The translations under genes and the position numbers were made by a program. The notes under the pieces are model-generated. The model saw only the letters and a program-made list of their open reading frames with translations. It had not been told where the DNA came from and ran no database searches. Source: ZC4RG17 sp036380875 (GTDB lineage: Bacteria; Actinomycetota; Acidimicrobiia; Spongiisociales; ZC4RG35). From it: a stretch of 64,000 nt of DNA. The stretch is from NCBI GenBank assembly GCA_036380875.1, contig DASVDX010000083.1, forward strand, positions 53,338-117,337. Direction: 5' to 3'. Shown here one piece after another: positions 50,075 through 58,373 of this stretch; the first letter of the stretch is position 1, and each line of letters opens with the position of its first letter.

Positions 50075-51427
50075 ATGAACAAGGCGGTCATCGTCGTCGT
50101 GATTGCGGCGATGACCGCCACGTTTGCCCTTCCGGCCGGAGCGGAGTTCGTCGACGACGACGGGCGTCCCGGGGAACGGGCACTCGAGTGGCTCTCCAAC
50201 CGGGGAGTCATCCACGGCTGCAACCCGCCGGCCAACAGCCAGAGCTGCCCGGAGAGGCAACTCAGCAGGGTCGAGGCCGCCAAGATCCTCGTCACTCTCG
50301 CCCAGCAGGAGGGGTTCCTCGCCGTATCCGCTCCCGACGTCACCGACCGGTTCGAGGACGACGACACGATCTGGCAGGGCCGGGCCGCTCCATACATCGA
50401 CCACCTGGCAGCGGCGGGAGTCGTCCACGGCTGCGACCCGCCCCGCAATCGTCGCTTCTGTCCCCGCGACCCTCTCCAGCTCGGTCAAGTCGTGAAGATG
50501 GTCGTGCGCCTCTTTCGGCTCGAGGCGCCCGACTCCTATCGATCGCCCTGGAGGGACACCGCCGGGCAGTACTTCGAAGAGGAGGCGCGGGTGGCGGCCT
50601 TCGCCGGTCTGGTCGACTCGTCGTCGGGTGTGTTCGCCGGCCACCGGACGGTGACCCGCGCCGAGTTCGCCCGCCTCGTGGTCGCGGTGTTCGAAGCGGA
50701 CTTGTGCTCCGCAGACCCGTTCACCGCCGGACGGGTCGACCGTCTGCAAAGCACCCACCCGACCATCGACTTCACCGCTTACGTCTACGACCTCCGAACC
50801 GGGTGTGCCTACGCCATGAACCAGCGGTCTCGCCAGCAGGCGGCGTCGGTGTTCAAAGTACTGGTCATGGGCGGAACGTTGCTCGAGGCCCAACGCGCCG
50901 GACGCTCGCTCTCATCGAGGGAGATGGCGCTCTTGCGGTCGATGATCACCGAGTCGGCCGATTCCCCGGTGAGGGAGTTGTGGAGGTCGTTCGGCGGCTC
51001 CCCGTGGTTCAGTCGGCAAGGCGAGATATTCGAACTGGACGAGACCACGGTCCTCGGCGACCGGCACGGGATGTGGGGCCGCACCCGCACCTCCGCCTAC
51101 GACCAGGCCCAACTGCTGCGCCAGGTCCTGCTGGGGGAGGGTGGCGTTCTCGAGGAACGGTATCGGAAGGTGGCGTACGACCTCATGACGTCGGTCGTCC
51201 CCTCCCAGCGATGGGGCCTCAGCCGAGGGTTGCCACCGGGTTGGACGGTGGCACTGAAGAACGGCTTCGCCGGTCAGATCACCAACTCTGTCGGTGTCGC
51301 CTACGACCCCTCGGGGGAACCCGCCTACGTGGCCGCCATCCTCACCTTCGGATGGCCGACCTGGGAGAGGGGAGTGGCGGCTGTCGAGGAGATCGGCGGG
51401 TGGATCTCCGACACACTGGCGGACTGA
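50075..51427 (+). CDS. Secreted SLH-repeat protein with class A beta-lactamase-like serine hydrolase domain
   Basis: A 450-residue exported protein with a signal peptide to about residue 23. SLH-like repeats with paired Cys (VIHGCNPPANSQSCP, VVHGCDPPRNRRFCP) span about 25-150, and a third without the pair reaches about 205. The C-terminal domain (about 230-450) has the serine-hydrolase triad in order: Ser258-x-x-Lys261 (SVFK), ESADSPV at 293-299 in the SxN/SDN position, and Lys395-Asn-Gly in the KTG position. A DD-peptidase-like or beta-lactamase-like wall enzyme is likely. It follows the VanW-SLH gene by 13 nt. Confidence 0.83.
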   Translation: MNKAVIVVVIAAMTATFALPAGAEFVDDDGRPGERALEWLSNRGVIHGCNPPANSQSCPERQLSRVEAAKILVTLAQQEGFLAVSAPDVTDRFEDDDTIWQGRAAPYIDHLAAAGVVHGCDPPRNRRFCPRDPLQLGQVVKMVVRLFRLEAPDSYRSPWRDTAGQYFEEEARVAAFAGLVDSSSGVFAGHRTVTRAEFARLVVAVFEADLCSADPFTAGRVDRLQSTHPTIDFTAYVYDLRTGCAYAMNQRSRQQAASVFKVLVMGGTLLEAQRAGRSLSSREMALLRSMITESADSPVRELWRSFGGSPWFSRQGEIFELDETTVLGDRHGMWGRTRTSAYDQAQLLRQVLLGEGGVLEERYRKVAYDLMTSVVPSQRWGLSRGLPPGWTVALKNGFAGQITNSVGVAYDPSGEPAYVAAILTFGWPTWERGVAAVEEIGGWISDTLAD

Positions 51428-51435
51428 GGGTGTCC

Positions 51436-51978
51436 TCAGGCCCCGATCTGGAGCAAGCCCCGGGCGTAGCTGCGGAAATCGAACGACGGGTCCAGCAGGC
51501 GGTGGAAAGCCATGCCATTGAGTGCGGCCAGGAGGCTCTCGACCCGCTGACGGACCTCGTCCTCTCCCATTTCCGGGCGGGCGGCGCGCAGCGCACGGCC
51601 GAACAACTCGATTCGACGCTCGTGATGGCGCAGCATCCGGGCCCGGATCGCCTCGTCGGTGAGGCCGCCGCTCACCGCCACCATGAGGTACACCCGCGCC
51701 GTTGCCTCCGAGTTCTCCACGAAGTCCACGTAGGCGTCGACGAGTTCGTGGAGGGTCGCCTCGCCATCGTCCGGCCCGACCGCCCGGATGGCGTCGGCGA
51801 CCACGGTGAGGATGGCCTCCTCCTTGGACTGGAACAGGTTGTAGAAGCTCCCGACCAGGATCCCGGCCTTCTCACAGATCGCCTTGATCGTCGTCTTCTC
51901 CAGGCCCTGGGCCGCGACCAGATCACGAGTCGCTTCCAGGATCCGGGTTCGGGTCTCGAGGCCCACGCGATAGCGCAT
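51436..51978 (-). CDS. TetR-family transcriptional regulator
   Basis: A 180-residue repressor-type protein. The N-terminal HTH is ILEATRDLVAAQGLEKTTIKAICEKAG and LVGSFYNLFQSKEEAIL, in separate parts. The C-terminal half is a helical ligand pocket. It is transcribed divergently from a five-gene acyl-CoA dehydrogenase operon, with a palindromic site in the 80-bp gap, so it probably represses that operon and releases on binding an acyl-CoA. The -10 box TAGCGT lies 7 nt before its ATG, suggesting a leaderless transcript. Confidence 0.9.
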   Translation of the reverse strand: MRYRVGLETRTRILEATRDLVAAQGLEKTTIKAICEKAGILVGSFYNLFQSKEEAILTVVADAIRAVGPDDGEATLHELVDAYVDFVENSEATARVYLMVAVSGGLTDEAIRARMLRHHERRIELFGRALRAARPEMGEDEVRQRVESLLAALNGMAFHRLLDPSFDFRSYARGLLQIGA

Positions 51979-52002
51979 CGCCGCAACGCTAGTGGGGTTT
52001 CT

Positions 52003-52036
52003 TTGAGTGGATGATCAAATTAGAATGATCACTCAA
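52003..52036 (+). promoter_or_regulatory. Putative TetR operator and promoter of the acyl-CoA dehydrogenase operon
   Basis: TTGAGTG...ATCA and TGATCACTCAA flank TAGAAT (52021-52026), a good -10 box. The right arm TGATCACTCAA and the left TTGAGTG plus GATGATCA are inverted copies, the left one carrying four extra bases. TetR-type sites of this size normally cover the promoter they control. Binding is inferred. Confidence 0.5.
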
Positions 52037-52058
52037 GATCGCCTGGAAAGGGCCGCGA

Positions 52059-53843
52059 ATGGGTCATTACCGCTCGAACCTGAAGGATCTGGAGTTCAAC
52101 CTCTTCGAGGTGCACCGTATCCAGGACCACCTGGATGCCTGGCCGGACTTCGATGTCGACACCCTGAAGGACATCCTCACCGAGCTCGACCGTTTCGTGA
52201 AAGGCGAATGGTCGGAGTCGTTCGTCGACGCCGACCGCAACCCTCCCGAGCTGGAAGACGGGGAGGTACGACTGCCCGAGAGCCTGAAACGCAGTCTGGC
52301 GGCGGCCGAGGAGGCGGGATGGACCAAGCTGGGCTTGACCGCCGACCTGGGCGGGATGGAGGTCCCACCCACCCTGTTCTGGGCCGCCCAGGAACTGCTC
52401 CTCGGCTCCAATCCCACCGCGGCGTTCTACGGAAGCGGAGGACTGTTCGCCCGGATCATCTACGAAGAAGGCACCCCCGAGCAGCGTGAGTTCGCCAAGC
52501 TGATGGTCGAGCGGAACTGGGCCGGCACGATGGTGCTCACCGAGCCCGATGCCGGCTCCGACGTGGGCGCGGGGACCACCAAGGCCATCCACGTCGAGGG
52601 CAACACCTATCACATCGAGGGCGTCAAGCGCTTCATCACCAGTGGTGAGCACGACGCCGCCGAGAACATCGTCCATCTGGTGCTGGCCCGACCGGAAGGT
52701 GCCGGTCCCGGAACAAAGGGCCTGTCGCTCTTCATCGTCCCCAAGTATCTGGTCAACCCCGATGGCTCTCTGGGTGAGCGCAACGGGGTCGTGGCCACCA
52801 ACTTGGAGCACAAGATGGGTCTCAAAGGCTCCACCACCTGCGAGCTGACGTTCGGGATGGACAAGCCTGCGGTCGGCTACCTGGTCGGCGGGATCCACGA
52901 TGGCATCCGCCAGATGTTCCGGGTGATCGAGCACGCCCGCATGACCATCGGCACGAAGTCGGCCGCCACCCTGTCGACCGGCTACCTCAATGCCTTGGAG
53001 TACGCCAGGGAGAGGATCCAGGGCGCCGACATGACCCAGATGACCGACAAGACGGCGCCGCGCGTCCCGATCATCCGTCATCCCGATGTCCGGCGAATGC
53101 TGCTCCTGCAGAAGGCGTACGCCGAAGGCCTGCGGGCGCTGTGGATGTATGCCGCCTACTGCCAGCACATGCACGTCCTCGACCCGGAGGCAGGCTGGGA
53201 CCGTCGCAGCGATCTGCTGCTGCCCCTCGTCAAGGGATACTCGTCGGAGAAGGCCTACGTCCTCCTCGCCCAGTCGCTCCAGGTGCTGGGCGGGTCGGGC
53301 TACACCCAGGATTACCCGATCGAGCAGTACATCCGGGACTCCAAGATCGACACCGTCTACGAGGGCACGACCGGCATCCAGGCGATGGACCTGTTCTTCC
53401 GCAAGATCGCCCGGGACCAGGGCCAGACACTGGCGGCGCTGGCGGCTGAGATCGGCGAGTTCGTCAAGGGTGGTGATGACGGCGATCCATTCGCCACCGA
53501 GCGTTCCACGCTCGGCAAGATGCTCGATGACGCCCAGGGCCAGCTCGGGGCCATGGTCGAGGACCTGATGGCCGCGATGGGCGGCGAGGCGCCGCGCATC
53601 TACGAGGTGGGGCTGCACGCCAACTCGCTGCTCGAGTCGATGGCCGAGGTGGTCATCGCCTGGCAGATGCTGCGCCAGGCCGAAGTCGCTTTCCCGAAGG
53701 CAGACGAGGATCCTTTCTATCGGGGCAAGGTGGAAGCGGCCCGGTTCTTCGTGCGTGACGTCGCCCCCAAGATCGCCGCCCGGCGAGCCGCCGCCGAAGC
53801 CGAGGATGGCTCGCTGATGGCACTCGACGACGCCGCTTTCTGA
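52059..53843 (+). CDS. Acyl-CoA dehydrogenase, long form
   Basis: A 594-residue FAD enzyme with N-terminal, beta-barrel and C-terminal helical domains plus the extra C-terminal region of the long subfamily. Key segments are TEPDAGSDVGAGTTKA (FAD site), FITSGEHD, the catalytic Glu in DTVYEGTTGIQAMDL, and LGGSGYTQDYPIEQYIRD. Its N-terminal extension (about 1-60) is normal for this group. It is the first gene of an operon with a second dehydrogenase and three small proteins, behind a probable TetR site. It is likely to oxidise an acyl-CoA in fatty-acid or related breakdown. Confidence 0.93.
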   Translation: MGHYRSNLKDLEFNLFEVHRIQDHLDAWPDFDVDTLKDILTELDRFVKGEWSESFVDADRNPPELEDGEVRLPESLKRSLAAAEEAGWTKLGLTADLGGMEVPPTLFWAAQELLLGSNPTAAFYGSGGLFARIIYEEGTPEQREFAKLMVERNWAGTMVLTEPDAGSDVGAGTTKAIHVEGNTYHIEGVKRFITSGEHDAAENIVHLVLARPEGAGPGTKGLSLFIVPKYLVNPDGSLGERNGVVATNLEHKMGLKGSTTCELTFGMDKPAVGYLVGGIHDGIRQMFRVIEHARMTIGTKSAATLSTGYLNALEYARERIQGADMTQMTDKTAPRVPIIRHPDVRRMLLLQKAYAEGLRALWMYAAYCQHMHVLDPEAGWDRRSDLLLPLVKGYSSEKAYVLLAQSLQVLGGSGYTQDYPIEQYIRDSKIDTVYEGTTGIQAMDLFFRKIARDQGQTLAALAAEIGEFVKGGDDGDPFATERSTLGKMLDDAQGQLGAMVEDLMAAMGGEAPRIYEVGLHANSLLESMAEVVIAWQMLRQAEVAFPKADEDPFYRGKVEAARFFVRDVAPKIAARRAAAEAEDGSLMALDDAAF

Positions 53844-53886
53844 TCGCTCCCGTGGCGGTGGACGCTCCTGGCGGACGGCAGGTACC

Positions 53887-54993
53887 GTGCCCGACGACAT
53901 GAGCGGCGTCTTCACCGAAGAGCAAGAGCAACTCCGTCGTTACGCCCGGCAGTGGCTCGACGAGAGAGCCCCGTTGGACACAGTGCGGAAGATCTCCGAG
54001 ACGCCGGAGGGGTTCGACCTCGACCAGTGGTCCGAGCTCGGCTCGCTGGGATGGTTGGGCATCGCAGTGGGCGAGCCCTACGGCGGTTCCGGCTTCGGGT
54101 TCGAGGAACTGGCGGTCCTCTCTGAGGAGATGGGCCGCACCCTCTATCCGTCTCCTTTCCTGTCGACCGTCGTCATCGGGGCGTGGCTCGTCGAGCGCCT
54201 GGGAGACGAGGAACAGAGGTCCGAGATCCTTCCTCCGCTCGTCCGCGGCGAGCTTCGCCTCGCCGTGGCCGCAGGCACGGCGGCGGTGCACGATTTCACC
54301 GCCCGCGACGCCGGATCGAAATGGGTGGTCTCCGGCCAGGCTCGTTTCGTCCTCGACGGCTGCAGCGCCGACACCCTGATCGTGGAGGCCGCCACCGACG
54401 CCGGCAGTCGGCTGTTCCTGGTGGAGGGAAACGCCGAAGGACTCGAGCGACAGCCGCTCAGCGTGATGGACCTCACCCGGCCCCAGGCCGGGGTCACGGC
54501 GACCGACGTCGAAGCGGTCCCGCTGGGTGAGGGGCCGGCCGACGAAGTCGTGGCCCGGGCCCTGGACAGAGGCATAGCCGCACTGGCCATGGAACAGGTC
54601 GGGGGAGCACAGGCGTGTCTCGACATGTCGGTTTCCTACGCCAAGGTCCGCCACCAGTTCGGGCGTCCGATCGGCTCCTTCCAGGCGATCAAGCACATGT
54701 GCGCTGACATGCTGGTGGCGGTGGAGTCCGCCCGGTCGGCTGCCTATCACCTCGCCGGCGCGATCGACCAGAACCCCGACGAGGTGGCCATCGCCGCCCC
54801 GGTCGCCAAGTCGTTCTGTTCGGAGGCCTATGAGAAAGCGGCCGGCGACACCATCCAGATCCACGGCGGGATCGGGTTCACCTGGGAGCACGATGCCCAC
54901 CTCTACCTGAAGCGGGCCAAGTCGTCGGCCCTGTTGTTCGGCGACGCCGGGCACCATCGGGCCATCCTGGCATCCCGCCTCGGCATCGAATGA
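53887..54993 (+). CDS. Acyl-CoA dehydrogenase, short form
   Basis: A 368-residue acyl-CoA dehydrogenase of ordinary length. It starts at GTG 53887, with ATG 53899 as an alternative. Segments are TVRKISETPEGFD, GVPEPYGG-like VGEPYGGSGFGFEEL, QVGGAQACLDMSVSYAKVRHQFGRPIGSFQAIKH (in parts) and IHGGIGFTWEHDAHLYLKRA. The usual catalytic Glu in the C-terminal region is not obvious, which resembles paralogues that pair with a second subunit (FadE heteromers in mycobacteria). It is translationally linked to the next gene by an ATGA overlap. Confidence 0.88.
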   Translation: MPDDMSGVFTEEQEQLRRYARQWLDERAPLDTVRKISETPEGFDLDQWSELGSLGWLGIAVGEPYGGSGFGFEELAVLSEEMGRTLYPSPFLSTVVIGAWLVERLGDEEQRSEILPPLVRGELRLAVAAGTAAVHDFTARDAGSKWVVSGQARFVLDGCSADTLIVEAATDAGSRLFLVEGNAEGLERQPLSVMDLTRPQAGVTATDVEAVPLGEGPADEVVARALDRGIAALAMEQVGGAQACLDMSVSYAKVRHQFGRPIGSFQAIKHMCADMLVAVESARSAAYHLAGAIDQNPDEVAIAAPVAKSFCSEAYEKAAGDTIQIHGGIGFTWEHDAHLYLKRAKSSALLFGDAGHHRAILASRLGIE

Positions 54994-55448
54994 GCGGCGG
55001 CGCGGTCGTGGTGGGGGCGATCCTGTTCGCCTTGTTCTGCCTCATCGTGGGGCTGATGGTGTGGCAGGAGGCGCAGCGCCGGCCAGGGCGCGAGGAGGTC
55101 GCCTACGTCATCGAGGACGCCGTCCGGTTCATATCGGGCCGTCTCGATCCCGACGTGAAGCAGCGCCTGGGGGTCCCCGGGGTGAGGCGGGTGATCGAAT
55201 GGGAGGTCCACTACCTCCAGGGCCTCGCCCAGAAGTCTCGCCGCAACCCCGTCGAGACGGTGGCGGGAGGCATCGACGCCTCCATCGACTACATCCAGAC
55301 CCAAATCGCGGAAGTGAACGGAGCGATTTACGATCGGGACGACGTAGCCGAGGTCCTTCGTCTCGAGGCCGAGTATCTGCTGTCGATCGGTGCGGTCGGC
55401 GAGCCGGTGGACCCCGATGAGATGGATCAAGGAGGCAATCAGGCGTGA
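54990..55448 (+). CDS. Small membrane-anchored protein of unknown function
   Basis: A 152-residue protein with one N-terminal membrane helix (about residues 5-25, VVVGAILFALFCLIVGLMVW) and a soluble helical remainder containing AYVIEDAVRFISGRLDPDVKQ. I do not recognise the family. It overlaps the dehydrogenase gene by ATGA and its own stop overlaps the zinc-ribbon gene, so it is fixed within the operon. A membrane-associated accessory role is only a guess. Confidence 0.72.
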   Translation: MSGGAVVVGAILFALFCLIVGLMVWQEAQRRPGREEVAYVIEDAVRFISGRLDPDVKQRLGVPGVRRVIEWEVHYLQGLAQKSRRNPVETVAGGIDASIDYIQTQIAEVNGAIYDRDDVAEVLRLEAEYLLSIGAVGEPVDPDEMDQGGNQA

Positions 55449-55774
55449 TCGTCCGATGCGGCGCATGCCGAACCCAGTTCGACGTCCCCGGTGAGGGGCG
55501 GTTCGCCTGTCCCGTGTGCGGTTCGGTCAACATGGTGCGGAGCCGTCCCGGCGCACCTGGGCCGGGCGGGGCGCCGCCTCCCGGTTCGATGCCTCCGACC
55601 GGTGCTCCGGGTCACGCCGATCCGACGCTCACCGACCAACCGTCGCCGCGGATCCAATGCCCCGAGTGCGAGTTCACTTTCATCGTCGGCGACATCGCTG
55701 TGGCCATCTGCCCGATGTGCTCGGCGGAGGTGCCGACCGGGCGCGGCCAACCCGAAGAGAAGAAGGACGAGTGA
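55445..55774 (+). CDS. Double zinc-ribbon protein
   Basis: A 109-residue protein starting at GTG 55445. Four CxxC knuckles are visible: CGAC and CPVC in the N-terminal 25 residues, and CPEC and CPMC after residue 70. The two ribbons are joined by a Pro/Gly-rich linker (about 30-60). The first ribbon resembles the MJ0042 type. It could bind nucleic acid or a protein partner. It is embedded in the acyl-CoA dehydrogenase operon and overlaps both neighbours. Confidence 0.78.
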   Translation: MIVRCGACRTQFDVPGEGRFACPVCGSVNMVRSRPGAPGPGGAPPPGSMPPTGAPGHADPTLTDQPSPRIQCPECEFTFIVGDIAVAICPMCSAEVPTGRGQPEEKKDE

Positions 55775-55983
55775 TGGCCCGCCTCAAGCGCTTCGAGGAC
55801 TTCCGCTATGTAGGAGTCCGCGACACGATGCGGGTCTACGACTGCGACGACCCCGAGCAGTTCGCCCGGCTCGAGCGAAGGGTCGAAGCCGACGACCTGC
55901 TCCGTCGCAACCTGCTGATGGGCTTCGCCCCCGACACGGTCGCCGAGGCGGCCAACCGCGGTTTCCGCCCCGCCAGCCCCTAG
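55774..55983 (+). CDS. 69-residue protein, last gene of the operon
   Basis: A short, charged, probably helical protein (MARLKRFEDFRYVGVRD..., then LERRVEADDLLRRNLL). No family recognised. ATG 55774 overlaps the zinc-ribbon gene stop (ATGA spacing), the usual sign of a real coupled gene. Its stop shares four bases with the convergent dehalogenase-like gene. Confidence 0.65.
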   Translation: MARLKRFEDFRYVGVRDTMRVYDCDDPEQFARLERRVEADDLLRRNLLMGFAPDTVAEAANRGFRPASP

Positions 55984-56864
55984 AAGCCGATCGTCTCGAG
56001 CCAGTCGATCACCAAGGCGGTGACGCGCGCCGGGGAGTCCTCGGTGAGGAAGTGGAGACCCGGCACCGACGCCACCTCGGTCTTCTTCCACCGGGCGGCC
56101 GTTCCGAGCACGGGCGGAGGGACCAGGAAGCCGGGCACACCGCCCACGACGAACTTGGGGATGGTGCTCTGGGAGCACCACAGTCGATTGTCCTCGACGA
56201 GGGCGTCGATCGGGCCCGGGCTCGACTGGAGAGGCAGCTGGCGCAATGCCGAGAGAAGGGCACGACGCGGTTCCCCTGGCTTGGCAAACGGGCGGCGATA
56301 CGCCTCCATCTCGCCGGCGGTGAGTACCCGCAGAGTCAGGCGGGGCAGGTAGCGCTCGATGAGGATGTTCTCTTGGAGCACGAGCTGCTCACCCTCCTCG
56401 CTGCGCGCTCTGAGCAGCATCTCGCGCACATCCGGATCGAAGGTGGCGTCGTTGGTCACCCGGAAGACACCTTCGATCAGCACCAGCGAGTCCACTCGAC
56501 TCGGGTTGCGGCGGGCGTACTCGATGGCGATCGCCGCTCCGAGCTCATGACCCACGAGGACGACGGGGCGTTCCGGCTCGGTCAGCTCGACCAGTAACTC
56601 GAAGCTCTCGACCTGGTCCTCGAACCGATACGAGCCGCTCCCCGACGGAAACTCCAGTTCGGAGTCGCCCATCCCGATGCGGTCGGGGGCGATGCAACGG
56701 TGCCGAAGGGCGACGAACGGGATGATGTTGCGCCACATGTACGAGTACGTGACGTTGCCGTGCAAGAAGTAGACGGGCGAGCCCTGTCCGACGTCGACGA
56801 GCGACATGGCATGGCCGGCTACCTGGATCTGGCGGCGGGGTAGGTTGTCGGCCTCGTTGATCAT
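55980..56864 (-). CDS. Haloalkane-dehalogenase-like alpha/beta hydrolase with Glu at the nucleophile position
   Basis: A 294-residue protein matching DhaA-type haloalkane dehalogenases in length and order: FLHGNVTYSYMWRNIIP (Asn37 at the halide-binding Asn position), CIAPDRIGMGDSE, catalytic-acid position Glu131 (LIEGVF) and base His271 (GLHFLTEDS). The nucleophile elbow reads GHELG, with Glu107 where dehalogenases have Asp, and Leu108 where they have the halide-binding Trp. Normal dehalogenation is therefore doubtful. It could be a changed enzyme or a binding protein. It converges with the acyl-CoA dehydrogenase operon. Confidence 0.85.
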   Translation of the reverse strand: MINEADNLPRRQIQVAGHAMSLVDVGQGSPVYFLHGNVTYSYMWRNIIPFVALRHRCIAPDRIGMGDSELEFPSGSGSYRFEDQVESFELLVELTEPERPVVLVGHELGAAIAIEYARRNPSRVDSLVLIEGVFRVTNDATFDPDVREMLLRARSEEGEQLVLQENILIERYLPRLTLRVLTAGEMEAYRRPFAKPGEPRRALLSALRQLPLQSSPGPIDALVEDNRLWCSQSTIPKFVVGGVPGFLVPPPVLGTAARWKKTEVASVPGLHFLTEDSPARVTALVIDWLETIGF

Positions 56865-56986
56865 GCGGCTCTCACGACGGGTTGGCGGACCTTAGACCAA
56901 GAGCCGAGGGCGTCGCATACCCTCGATTCCTGAGATCCGTCGATCCCACTAGTCTCGATTCCCAGCGTTGAGAAAGGTATAGGAGC

Positions 56987-58357
56987 GTGCACGACATCGT
57001 CGTACTGGGTGGTGGGCCAGGCGGATATGCCTCAGCGCTCTACGCCCACAACTTCGGCCTCGACGTGGCCATGGTGGTCAACGAACGACCCGGCGGCACC
57101 TGTCTTCTCCGAGGTTGCATCCCCGCCAAGCAGTGGCTGCAAGTGGCAGAGGTCTATGCGACTGTCCAGCACGCCTCCGACTTCGGAGTGGTGACCAGCG
57201 CCCCCGAGCTCGACTGGCAGGCGGCGCTCGAGCGGAAGGGCAAGACCGTGGAGGGCCTGGTTCGCGGCCTCGAAGGCCTGCTGAAGAAGCGGAACGTCAC
57301 CATGATCAACGGGCACGGTCGGCTCGAGGGCCCCAACGCCGTGGTGGTCTCCACGGACGAGGGCGAGCAGAGAGTCGAAGGCCGGCACGTGGTCTTCGCC
57401 ACCGGCTCCCACGCCCGGTCGATCCCCGGCTACGAGGTAGACGGGGAGAAGATCGTCACCTCCGACCACGCCCTCGACTGGCCGAGCCGTCCGGGTCGGG
57501 TGGCGATCATCGGTGCCGGCGTGATCGGATGCGAGTTCGCTTCGATGCTGGCCGACTTCGGCTCAGAGGTCCACGTCTTCGAGGTGATGGACCAGATCCT
57601 TCCCGGTACGGACCCGACGATCGCCCGTCAACTGGAGCGTCAGCTGAATCGGCGCGGTGTCCGCTTCTACCTGGGGACCAGCGTGGAGCCGCCCAAGATC
57701 GGGGCTTCCACTGTGGTCGTGCCCTATGGCGGCGAGTCCGTCGAGGTGGACGTGGTGCTCGTGGCGGTGGGACGCGGTCCCAACACCGAAGGCGTCGGTC
57801 TCGAGACCACAAAGGCCGAGCTCGACCGAGGCTACGTGGTCGTCGACCGTTCGACGATGCAGACCGCCGACCCGACCCTCTACGCAGTCGGCGACGTCGT
57901 CGCCGGGACCCCACAGCTGGCCCATGTCGGGTTTGCCGAAGGCATCGCCGCCGTGACGCACATCGCCACCGGCCACCCCGCTCCCGTCGACTACCGGGCG
58001 ATCCCACGCATCACCTACACCCACCCCGAGGTCGCTGAAGTCGGTTTCAACGAGCAGCAAGCCGCCGAGATGGGCATGGAGGTGGAGACATATTCGCACG
58101 GATTCGGCGGGGTCGGCCGGGCGATCATCATCGGCCAGAATCAGGGGACCGTGAAGATCGTGGTGGAAAAAGACGGTCCGATCGTCGGGGCGTCGGTGAT
58201 CGGGCCATACGCCGGAGAGATGATCCACGAGTTGATGTACGCCGTTGGATGGGAAGCGCTGCCGGCGGAGGCGGCCGCCTTCATCCACGGGCACCCGACG
58301 TTGTCCGAAGCGGTTGGAGAGACCTTGCTGACGGCCGCCGGCCGCAGCTTGCACTGA
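56987..58357 (+). CDS. lpd: Dihydrolipoyl dehydrogenase (E3)
   Basis: A 456-residue FAD disulfide oxidoreductase that reoxidises lipoamide of 2-oxoacid dehydrogenase complexes. The FAD motif is VVLGGGPGGYAS, the redox pair is GGTCLLRGCIPAK, the NAD site is AIIGAGVIGCEFA, and the C-terminal catalytic His-Glu lies in HGHPTLSEAVGE. The active-site loop reads CLLRGC rather than the common CLNxGC. It starts at GTG 56987 with AAAGG upstream and is followed 16 nt later by the E2 gene. E1 is not in the window. Confidence 0.93.
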   Translation: MHDIVVLGGGPGGYASALYAHNFGLDVAMVVNERPGGTCLLRGCIPAKQWLQVAEVYATVQHASDFGVVTSAPELDWQAALERKGKTVEGLVRGLEGLLKKRNVTMINGHGRLEGPNAVVVSTDEGEQRVEGRHVVFATGSHARSIPGYEVDGEKIVTSDHALDWPSRPGRVAIIGAGVIGCEFASMLADFGSEVHVFEVMDQILPGTDPTIARQLERQLNRRGVRFYLGTSVEPPKIGASTVVVPYGGESVEVDVVLVAVGRGPNTEGVGLETTKAELDRGYVVVDRSTMQTADPTLYAVGDVVAGTPQLAHVGFAEGIAAVTHIATGHPAPVDYRAIPRITYTHPEVAEVGFNEQQAAEMGMEVETYSHGFGGVGRAIIIGQNQGTVKIVVEKDGPIVGASVIGPYAGEMIHELMYAVGWEALPAEAAAFIHGHPTLSEAVGETLLTAAGRSLH

Positions 58358-58373
58358 GAGAGGTAAAGGACCA

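Noticed and set aside
52029..53915. 628-codon open frame antisense to the acyl-CoA dehydrogenase
   Set aside because: It mirrors a clear dehydrogenase gene; composition is typical of an antisense shadow frame.
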